DNA of 11,830 bases from contig JAEHDN010000017.1 in NCBI GenBank assembly GCA_016880395.1, positions 1 through 11,830 of the forward strand. Reading direction: 5' to 3'. Made by a program: the position numbers and the translations under genes. Each line of letters starts with the position of its first letter. Position 1 is the stretch's first letter. Source of the stretch: Candidatus Eiseniibacteriota bacterium (lineage in GTDB: Bacteria; Eisenbacteria; RBG-16-71-46; SZUA-252). Below, in pieces: positions 1-5,827 of this stretch. The notes beneath the pieces were generated by a model that saw only the letters and a program-made list of their open reading frames with translations, was not told the origin of the DNA and ran no database searches.

Positions 1-1
1 G

Positions 2-226
2 GTCGATCATGCCGCTTCCGATCGTCTTGGCCACGTGCGTGCCGAGGACGAAGGCCGCCACGAAGTTGAAGAAGGCCGCCCAGGCCACCGCCTTGCGGGG
101 GGAGAGCACGCGGGTCGAGACGACGGTGGCGATGGAGTTGGCTGCGTCGTGGAAGCCGTTCAGGAAGTCGAAGATGAGGGCGAGGATGACGATCGCGATG
201 ACGTACGCGGTGAACGCATCGTGCAA
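2..226 (-). CDS. Inorganic phosphate transporter, PiT family (N-terminal part, cut by left edge)
   Basis: This is the N-terminal part of an integral membrane, cation-coupled phosphate permease of the PiT/PHO4 family. About 75 residues are visible and the gene runs off the left edge. A hydrophobic first helix leads into F-D-F-L-N-G-F-H-D-A-A-N-S-I-A-T, the family signature that follows the first membrane segment. After it come T-R-V-L-S-P, A-V-A-W-A-A-F-F-N-F and a second hydrophobic segment, all typical of the family. The start is uncertain: the frame has no nearby ATG or GTG, so TTG at 224-226 is the likeliest start. That is about 17 bases after the stop of the DUF47 gene, with no strong Shine-Dalgarno, which suggests translational coupling. 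The DUF47-then-PiT order is the usual bacterial arrangement. The family call is very secure; the exact 5' end is not. Confidence 0.9.
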   Translation of the reverse strand, partial: MHDAFTAYVIAIVILALIFDFLNGFHDAANSIATVVSTRVLSPRKAVAWAAFFNFVAAFVLGTHVAKTIGSGMID

Positions 227-242
227 CGCGCGGTGGAGGTCG

Positions 243-857
243 TCAGGTGTTCTTGACGACGATCCCCTCCAGGATGTTGGCCACGTCCTCGCAGTCGTCG
301 GTCGTCGCTTCGAGCCGCCCGTAGATCTCCTTCCACTTGATCAGCTCGCGGAAGTCCGCAGCATCGCGGAAGAGGTCCGCGGTGGCCGTGCGGGAGATCG
401 TGTCGGCCTCGTTCTCGAGGTGGTTGATCTGGATCAGGTACTCGCTGATCTTCGTGAAGTCACGCATATGGGCGATGGCCTGGCGCATGGCTCCGCAGGC
501 CTGCTCGATGATCGACGTGAGCTGGATCACCTCGTGGGTCACCGAGGTGATGTGGAAGAGCGCGAGCCGGCTCGCCACCCCTTCGATGTTGTCGAGGACG
601 TCGTCCAGCGCGCTCGCGAGCGCGTGGATGTCTTCGCGATCGAACGGCGTGATGAAGGTCCGGTTCAGCTTGTCGATGATGTCGTGGGTGATGTGGTCGG
701 CCTGGGTCTCCAGCACCTTGATGTGCCGGGCCTTCTCCTGTACCTGCTCGTAGTTGCGGGCGAGCTCCTCGAGCGCGCGCGCGGCCTCGTGCACCTTCGC
801 GGCCTGGGCCTCGAAGAGGTCGAAAAACTTGGTCTCCTGCGGTAGGAGTCGCAGCAT
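243..857 (-). CDS. DUF47 / PhoU-like Pit accessory protein
   Basis: This is a 204-residue all-helical cytoplasmic protein of the DUF47 family, which is distantly related to PhoU and usually encoded beside PiT phosphate transporters. It is thought to control or assist Pi uptake. Seen directly: E-x-x-A-D at residues 50-54; the hallmark T-P-F-D-R-E-D-I at 70-77, followed by L-D-D-V-L-D-N-I-E at 84-92; and a second E-x-E-A-D at 148-152, with a D-D-C-E-D cluster near 187-191. In PhoU-like proteins such paired acidic motifs bind metal clusters. The length of about 205 residues is normal. The start lies 4 bases after the stop of the upstream lipoprotein gene, and the stop precedes the PiT reading frame, so all three genes look like one operon. 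I see no strong Shine-Dalgarno, consistent with coupling to the upstream gene. Confidence 0.95.
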   Translation of the reverse strand: MLRLLPQETKFFDLFEAQAAKVHEAARALEELARNYEQVQEKARHIKVLETQADHITHDIIDKLNRTFITPFDREDIHALASALDDVLDNIEGVASRLALFHITSVTHEVIQLTSIIEQACGAMRQAIAHMRDFTKISEYLIQINHLENEADTISRTATADLFRDAADFRELIKWKEIYGRLEATTDDCEDVANILEGIVVKNT

Positions 858-861
858 CCGA

Positions 862-1362
862 TCAGTCTCGCAGATCGTCGGGGGGCGCGTCTACCCGGGA
901 CCCGGGATCCGGCGCCCGGACCACCGCCCGCAGATCGTCGGCCCAACCCGGGGCGTCGTCCGATGGCACGAACGACCAGATTTCAGCCGCTCGCCCCTTT
1001 CCCACCTTGATCCGTACCCGCTGGCCGCGTCGCTCCACGGCCACGACCTTACGCGTCCGGGGGGTGATCTCGAGTCCGATCTTCTCGTTCTTGTGGATCA
1101 GGATCGTCTCCCCCGTGACCACGATCGATCCGCGCCGATCTTCCCAGCTCGCCTCGCGCGTGCCCGCCCGTGCGGTGTACCGGAACACGATGTTGTCCGC
1201 GCGCCGCGCGATCCCCTCGTGCGGGAGGCGGCGGGCCCGCTCCGGGTCGAGGCGGCTCGTGTCCGCCGAACAGCCCGCGATGAGGAGCGCCGCGCCCAGG
1301 GCGACTGCGGCGATGTGCGCGACCTTGCCTTTTGTCCTCCGGACAGCCACCATGGCGCGCAT
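862..1362 (-). CDS. Small lipoprotein of unknown function with a PH-like C-terminal part, first gene of the Pit operon
   Basis: This is a 166-residue predicted lipoprotein. A basic N-terminus and a hydrophobic segment (about 14-30) end in a lipobox L-I-A-G-C with Cys31 as the lipidation site, so the mature protein should be membrane-anchored in the periplasm or outer membrane. The mature part has alternating beta-type segments: I-V-V-T-G-E-T-I-L-I, then K-I-G-L-E-I, then K-V-V-A-V-E. It closes with I-W-S-F-V-P and a helix containing a Trp. A seven-strand sheet capped by a Trp-containing helix is the layout of pleckstrin-homology-like folds, so a bacterial PH-like domain is my tentative reading. 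I do not recognise a named family. ATG at 1353 (residue 4) is an alternative start; neither has a clear Shine-Dalgarno. The stop is 4 bases from the DUF47 start, so a role linked to phosphate uptake or its regulation is possible. Confidence 0.8.
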   Translation of the reverse strand: MRAMVAVRRTKGKVAHIAAVALGAALLIAGCSADTSRLDPERARRLPHEGIARRADNIVFRYTARAGTREASWEDRRGSIVVTGETILIHKNEKIGLEITPRTRKVVAVERRGQRVRIKVGKGRAAEIWSFVPSDDAPGWADDLRAVVRAPDPGSRVDAPPDDLRD

Positions 1363-1368
1363 TACGCC

Positions 1369-1830
1369 ATGAAATCGAGCTCAATTCCAGTGCGGCCCAT
1401 GACCGAGGGGGATGCCGACGCCGTCGCCGCCCTCTCCACCCAGCTCGGCTATCCCTCGTCGGCCGAGCAGACACTCCGGCGCTTCCGGGGGATCGGCGAG
1501 GCTCCGGACGCGCGCGTGTGGGTCGCGGAGGGCGCGGAGGGGAAGATCTTGGGCTGGATCCACCTGTTCGGGAACCGGCTCCTCGAGTCCGATCCGGACG
1601 CGGAGATCGGCGGGCTCGTCGTGCACGAGGCGGCGCGGGGACGGGGCGTGGGGCGAACACTCGTGGCGGCCGCCGAGGCTTGGGCCAGCGAGCGGGGCTA
1701 CACCGTGGTCTCGGTCCGCTCCAACGTGATCCGGAAGGAAGCCCACGAGTTCTACAAGGGTCTCGGCTACGAGCCGACCAAGTCCCAGTTCAAGTTCCGG
1801 AAGAAGCTGCCGCCGTCCCCTCGAGCCTGA
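1369..1830 (+). CDS. GNAT-family N-acetyltransferase
   Basis: This is a 153-residue single-domain cytoplasmic acetyltransferase that would use acetyl-CoA to acetylate an amine. Seen directly: an N-terminal I-x-V-R-P-M-T-E-x-D start typical of GNAT proteins; a central strand ending in I-G-G-L-V-V (80-85), followed by R-G-R-G-V-G at 90-95, the pyrophosphate-binding loop of motif A; and a C-terminal block with R-S-N-V-I-R-K-E-A-H-E-F-Y and L-G-Y-E (117-135). That last pattern is common in small GNATs, including the general type that contains aminoglycoside 6'-acetyltransferases, but the acceptor cannot be told from sequence. I chose ATG 1369 because it gives a complete first strand; ATG 1399 would remove it. 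A longer open frame upstream is only a shadow of the lipoprotein gene. The gene ends 6 bases from the converging peroxidase gene. Confidence 0.92.
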   Translation: MKSSSIPVRPMTEGDADAVAALSTQLGYPSSAEQTLRRFRGIGEAPDARVWVAEGAEGKILGWIHLFGNRLLESDPDAEIGGLVVHEAARGRGVGRTLVAAAEAWASERGYTVVSVRSNVIRKEAHEFYKGLGYEPTKSQFKFRKKLPPSPRA

Positions 1831-1836
1831 GCCGCG

Positions 1837-3558
1837 CTAGTCGAGCTTGACGATTCGCTCCCGCGCCGTCTCGCTGCCGGCCCGCATCGCGAGGAAGTAG
1901 ACCCCCTGCGCCACGCGGTTGCCCCGCTCGTTCCGTCCGTCCCAGCGCAGCTCGTGAACGCCCGCCTCGTAGGTCGCCCCCCGCTCCAGCGTCGCGACGA
2001 GCTGGCCCGTGGCATCGTACATCCGGGCATCCACCGATCGTCGCTCCGCGAGCGTGAAGCTGATCGCGATCGGTCCGGTCCCACCCGCTGCCGGCATGGC
2101 CGGGCTCAGCGTCAGGACGTGCAGTAGAGTCCCGCGCGAGGCCACCGCGACCACCGCGGTCTTCGGACGCGGCGAGGGAGCCTGGAAGACGAGCACCGCG
2201 CGGCCGCTCGGCACCGCGGGAGGAATCAGGTGTCGCAGGGTCTCGTAGCGCGCTCTCGGATCGAGGAGGCCTTCCCGCAGGAACTCGACCAGCCAGCCGA
2301 TCTCCCGGTCGGTCGGGCTCGCGGGCGAGCGGACCAACGGATCCACGGTGGATAGCACCGGCTCGACCGGCCCGACCGCGTGCCTCAGGTCCAGGTCGAG
2401 CCCCGACGTCGAATACTCGCGGCAGGATGTGTAGGGATCCAGGTGCTGCCGCACCACCGCCTCGATCGACGTGAAGGCGCCGTTGTGTCCGAAGGCTGCC
2501 TGCACGGCGAGATTCCGAAGCGGTGATGTCCGGAAGAGATAGCGATCCTCGATGCGCCCGCTGACCTGCTCGAGTCCGAAGTCCTCATCCGCGTGCGGTC
2601 CGTCGAAGGGGGCGTTGGTCACGTCGGGGCAGACCTGCGGCATCCCGATCGAGTGCTGGTCGAAGTCGCTGAACATCTCGTTCGACCGCCCCGCCACGGC
2701 GTGGCAACCCACGCAGCCGGCCTTGCCGAAGAAGAGGAGCGCGCCGCGCTTCTGCCCCTCGCTCATCGCGGTCAGCTCGCCCCGGGCGTAGCGGTCGATC
2801 GGCGCGTTCGCTCTCGTGAGTGTGAATTCGAACTCCGCGAGCGCCTTGCCGAAATGGTCGAAGGAGACCGGTGCGCCCGCGTGGACTTGGGGGAACGACG
2901 CGGCGAACAGGTCGCGGTAGGTCGCGTTGGCGTTCAGCCGGCGCAGCACCTCCTCGCGGATCTCGTGATTGTCACCGCGGAACGTGAAGCCGGCGACCTC
3001 GTTCCGCTCGGTCGGCGGGATGAAGGCCTGCGCGTCGAGCAGGTGCGGCAGGTAGGAGAGCGACGTCCCCTCGGGCTCAGGGAATGAGAACCCCGCGCGG
3101 TTGTCGAACGGATCCCCCGACAGGGACGCGAATCGCGAATTCCACATGAGCGTCGGGTAGAAGGCCACGTTCATGGCGGATGGGCTCCGCCGCTGATTCC
3201 GAGGCCCGGCCCGATCCGGCCCCACGATCCCGTTGTTCTCGATGCCGATCGCGATCGACTGGGTGTCGCCGAAGCCGTTGGTGGGCGAGTGGCAGCCGGC
3301 GCAGGTGTTGTCATCGTTCAGGCCGATGATGGTATCGAACCAGAGAAGGCGCCCGAGGTTGGCCAGCCGCCGGTCGAGGGGGCGCCCCAGGCGGCGCTCC
3401 AGGGTGGATTCGATCCTGCCGGTAAACCCTTGCTGCTCGAGGACGGACGTGAGATCTCGATCGATATCGCCGGCCGGGGTCGGGGCGAAGCCCAGCCCCA
3501 TTCCCAGGGCCAGGGTCGTCCAGGCGGGAACCGCAAGGTGTCTCGGAAGACGGGCCAT
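1837..3558 (-). CDS. Exported di-heme cytochrome c peroxidase / MauG-family protein with C-terminal FlgD-type Ig module
   Basis: This 573-residue exported protein probably reduces peroxide, or performs a MauG-like oxidation, with two covalent c-type hemes. An N-terminal signal-like segment (about 9-28) is followed by the first heme site C86-A-G-C-H90 after L-L-W-F-D, and the second site C282-V-G-C-H286. The C-terminal family pattern S-P-L-R-N-L-A followed by F-G-H-N-G-A-F (about 345-362) is typical of CCP_MauG proteins, with H358 the likely functional histidine; M305 in S-I-G-M-P is a candidate heme ligand. Residues about 494-573 form a FlgD-type Ig-like module ending R-I-V-K-L-D, which is unusual for this enzyme family. 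The start is M at 3558, because an A-A-G-G-G-G-G Shine-Dalgarno lies 8 bases upstream and the signal sequence begins there. The frame stays open 48 codons further but without a ribosome site. MauG-like versus simple peroxidase activity cannot be decided here. Confidence 0.9.
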   Translation of the reverse strand: MARLPRHLAVPAWTTLALGMGLGFAPTPAGDIDRDLTSVLEQQGFTGRIESTLERRLGRPLDRRLANLGRLLWFDTIIGLNDDNTCAGCHSPTNGFGDTQSIAIGIENNGIVGPDRAGPRNQRRSPSAMNVAFYPTLMWNSRFASLSGDPFDNRAGFSFPEPEGTSLSYLPHLLDAQAFIPPTERNEVAGFTFRGDNHEIREEVLRRLNANATYRDLFAASFPQVHAGAPVSFDHFGKALAEFEFTLTRANAPIDRYARGELTAMSEGQKRGALLFFGKAGCVGCHAVAGRSNEMFSDFDQHSIGMPQVCPDVTNAPFDGPHADEDFGLEQVSGRIEDRYLFRTSPLRNLAVQAAFGHNGAFTSIEAVVRQHLDPYTSCREYSTSGLDLDLRHAVGPVEPVLSTVDPLVRSPASPTDREIGWLVEFLREGLLDPRARYETLRHLIPPAVPSGRAVLVFQAPSPRPKTAVVAVASRGTLLHVLTLSPAMPAAGGTGPIAISFTLAERRSVDARMYDATGQLVATLERGATYEAGVHELRWDGRNERGNRVAQGVYFLAMRAGSETARERIVKLD

Positions 3559-3566
3559 CGAAGACG

Positions 3567-3573
3567 CCCCCTT
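3567..3573 (-). promoter_or_regulatory. Ribosome binding site that fixes the peroxidase start
   Basis: On the minus strand this reads A-A-G-G-G-G-G with 8 bases to the ATG at 3556-3558. It supports the internal start over the in-frame ATG codons at 3697-3702, whose products would put 48 residues without a signal sequence in front of the export signal. Confidence 0.65.
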
Positions 3574-3635
3574 CAAGGTGGCGCGGAACGGATCACCCGC
3601 GTTCCACGGGGTGGTCCGGAGCCCCAAGGGTAGTG

Positions 3636-3658
3636 GGTTGGCGACCGCCGGGCCAACC
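3636..3658. repeat. Perfect inverted repeat (7-bp arms) in the peroxidase/peptidase divergent region
   Basis: The arms GGTTGGC (3636-3642) and GCCAACC (3652-3658) are exact reverse complements around a 9-base spacer. The element lies between the divergent peroxidase and M3 peptidase genes, about 78 bases upstream of the peroxidase start and 95 bases upstream of the peptidase start. It could be a binding site for a dimeric regulator. No T-tract follows on either strand, so it is not an obvious intrinsic terminator. The dyad is directly visible; the operator role is inference. Confidence 0.45.
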
Positions 3659-3673
3659 TCGTTTTCGGCCGCC

Positions 3674-3702
3674 TTGTCGCACCCCCCGTCCCGTGGCATC
3701 AT
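3674..3702 (+). promoter_or_regulatory. Possible sigma-70-like promoter for the M3 peptidase operon
   Basis: TTGTCG (3674-3679) and CATCAT (3697-3702) each match four of six consensus positions and are 17 bases apart. They would place transcription start near 3709, about 45 bases before the ATG. In GC-rich DNA this is only suggestive. Confidence 0.3.
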
Positions 3703-3753
3703 CGGACGCTCTTTCCCACACAGGACCGCCTACCAGGAGGTACCGACCCAGCC

Positions 3754-5814
3754 ATGAATTCCCGACAGAAGATCCGTAGCGTCCACGCGCTCGCGCCCTT
3801 CGCCCTGGCGGTCGCGCTCGCCCTTCCCGGCACGTCAGTCGCGGCCGGCAAGGCCCCCAAGGACCAGCCCGCGACGCCCGCGTTCTTCAGCGGCCGCCCC
3901 GACACGGCCGCCTTTCGCGCGACGGAGGATGCGGAGCTCAGGGCGGCCCAGAGCGCGCTCGATCGCATGCTGGCCGTGAAGGGCAAGCGCACGATCCTGA
4001 ACACGCTCATCCCTTACAACGAGGTCCAGCTGCACACGGACAACGCGGCCTACGGGTCGAGCCTCCTCGAGGCCGTGCACCCCGATTCGGCCTTCCGGGC
4101 GCTCGCCGAACAGCACACGCAGCGCGCGACCAAGTTCTCCGACGACTTGAGCCTGAACCGCGCCGTGTACGACGCCCTGAGCCAGGTCGACGTGAGCAAG
4201 GCAGACGCGTCCACGCGCTACTTCCACGAGAAGACCCTGCGGGACTTCCGCCTGGCCGGCGTGGATCGCGACGAGGCCACGCGGGCGGCGGTCTCCAAGC
4301 TCCTCGAGGAGCTGACCAAGACCAGCCAGGACTTCGATCGCAACATCCGCCAGGATTCGCGCACGATCCAGGTCGACGGGCCGTCCGCCCTGGCCGGGCT
4401 CCCCGATGACTTCATCAAGGCGCACCCCCCGGGACCGGACGGCAAGATCACGCTGAGCATCGAATATCCGGATCTCGTCCCGGTGACCCGGTACGCGAAG
4501 AACGATGACGTTCGCCGCCGCCTCATGCGCGAGTCCCAGAATCGCGCGTACCCGGCCAACATGGCCGTGCTCGACTCCTTGATCGCGAAGCGTTACCGCC
4601 TCGCGCAGATGCTGGGCCATCCCACATGGGCGGATTACATCACCCAGGACAAGATGATCGAGAGCGCCGCCAACGCGGAGGACTTCATCCAGCGGCTGCG
4701 CGAGACGACCTTCAAGCGCGCCCAGGACGAATACGCCGTCTACCTGAAACGCAAGCAGGAGGACGATCCGGCCGCGACGCAGGTCAACCGATGGGAGATG
4801 TCCTACTACGGCCGCCTGATCCGGATGCGCGACTACGACTTCGATCCCCAGCAGGCACGCGCCTATTTCCCGTTCGAGCGCGTGAAGCAGGGCGTCCTCG
4901 ACGCCACCGCGACGATGTTCGGGCTCACGTACAAGCGCGTCCCCGACGCGGCCGTGTGGGACCCCAACGTCGAGGTCTACGAGGTGTACGAGGGACCGAA
5001 AATGCTGGGCCGGTTCTTCCTCGATCTCCATCCCCGCCCCGGGAAGTACAACCACGCCGCCAAGTTCACGATCCATCAGGGCGTGCGGGGCATCCAGATA
5101 CCCGAGCACGCCCTCGTGTGCAACTTCCCCGGCGGGAAGCCCGGCGACCCGGGGCTCATGGAGCACTCCGACGTCGAGACCTTCTTCCACGAGTTCGGCC
5201 ACCTGGTCCATGCGATTCTGGGCGGCCAGGGAGCGTGGGAGCCCGTCGCCGGCACCTCGACGCAGCGCGACTTCGTCGAGGCCCCGTCGCAGATGCTGGA
5301 GGAGTGGTGCTGGAATCCCAAGGTGCTGCAGACCTTCGCGCGCCACTACCAGACCGGAGAGCCGATCCCGACCGAGCTCGTGACCAAGATGCGCAAGGCG
5401 GACGCGTTCGGCCGCTCGATCCAGATCTCGGCGCAGGCGTTCTACTCGGCCGTGTCGCTCAACATCTACAATCGCCCGCCCACGCAGGTGAACACCGACG
5501 CCGTCGTGACGACGCTGGAGCCCCGGTTCTCGCCGGTCCCCACGATGCCCGACACGCACATGCAGACCGCGTTCGGCCATCTCGACGGCTACTCCGCGGT
5601 CTACTACACCTACATGTGGTCGCTCGTGATCGCGAAGGACATGTTCAGCCGCTTCGACCGGAACAACCTGCTCGATCCCACCGTGGCCAGGCGGTACCGG
5701 GACACCGTGCTCGCGCCGGGCGGATCGAGGCCCGCCAAGGCGCTCGTGCACGAGTTCCTCGAGCGCGACTACGACTTCAAGGCGTTCGACGAATGGCTCG
5801 CGGGAAAGGGATGA
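3754..5814 (+). CDS. Exported M3-family zinc oligopeptidase (thimet oligopeptidase/Dcp-like)
   Basis: This 686-residue metallopeptidase should cleave short peptides inside a deep channel closed to folded proteins. Seen directly: an N-terminal signal peptide (basic start, hydrophobic 12-27, cleavage near residue 30); the zinc motif H479-E-F-G-H483 within T-F-F-H-E-F-G-H-L-V-H; the third zinc ligand E509 in R-D-F-V-E-A-P-S-Q; and the C-terminal substrate-binding block F-G-H-L-D-G-Y-S-A-V-Y-Y. These are the M3A hallmarks and the length is normal. Most M3 relatives such as oligopeptidase A are cytoplasmic; the leader suggests this one acts in the periplasm or outside the cell. The start is ATG 3754, with AGGAGGT at 3735-3741; the 12-base spacing is somewhat long but no other start is in frame. 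The gene is followed 13 bases later by the DCC-LMF gene, so the two are probably co-transcribed. Confidence 0.95.
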   Translation: MNSRQKIRSVHALAPFALAVALALPGTSVAAGKAPKDQPATPAFFSGRPDTAAFRATEDAELRAAQSALDRMLAVKGKRTILNTLIPYNEVQLHTDNAAYGSSLLEAVHPDSAFRALAEQHTQRATKFSDDLSLNRAVYDALSQVDVSKADASTRYFHEKTLRDFRLAGVDRDEATRAAVSKLLEELTKTSQDFDRNIRQDSRTIQVDGPSALAGLPDDFIKAHPPGPDGKITLSIEYPDLVPVTRYAKNDDVRRRLMRESQNRAYPANMAVLDSLIAKRYRLAQMLGHPTWADYITQDKMIESAANAEDFIQRLRETTFKRAQDEYAVYLKRKQEDDPAATQVNRWEMSYYGRLIRMRDYDFDPQQARAYFPFERVKQGVLDATATMFGLTYKRVPDAAVWDPNVEVYEVYEGPKMLGRFFLDLHPRPGKYNHAAKFTIHQGVRGIQIPEHALVCNFPGGKPGDPGLMEHSDVETFFHEFGHLVHAILGGQGAWEPVAGTSTQRDFVEAPSQMLEEWCWNPKVLQTFARHYQTGEPIPTELVTKMRKADAFGRSIQISAQAFYSAVSLNIYNRPPTQVNTDAVVTTLEPRFSPVPTMPDTHMQTAFGHLDGYSAVYYTYMWSLVIAKDMFSRFDRNNLLDPTVARRYRDTVLAPGGSRPAKALVHEFLERDYDFKAFDEWLAGKG

Positions 5815-5827
5815 TCGCGACGCCGCG

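Noticed and set aside
754..1368. Long upstream extension of the GNAT frame.
   Set aside because: It overlaps the lipoprotein gene and part of DUF47 on the other strand and adds nothing like a domain; the GNAT fold begins at 1369.
3559..3702. 48-codon N-terminal extension of the peroxidase.
   Set aside because: It would bury the export signal, and a good Shine-Dalgarno precedes the ATG at 3558.
3835..5751. A 638-codon open frame on the minus strand opposite the M3 peptidase.
   Set aside because: Its translation is low-complexity, rich in V, R, G, E and L with no domain, and the plus strand has full M3 motifs. GC-rich codon bias opens such antisense frames.
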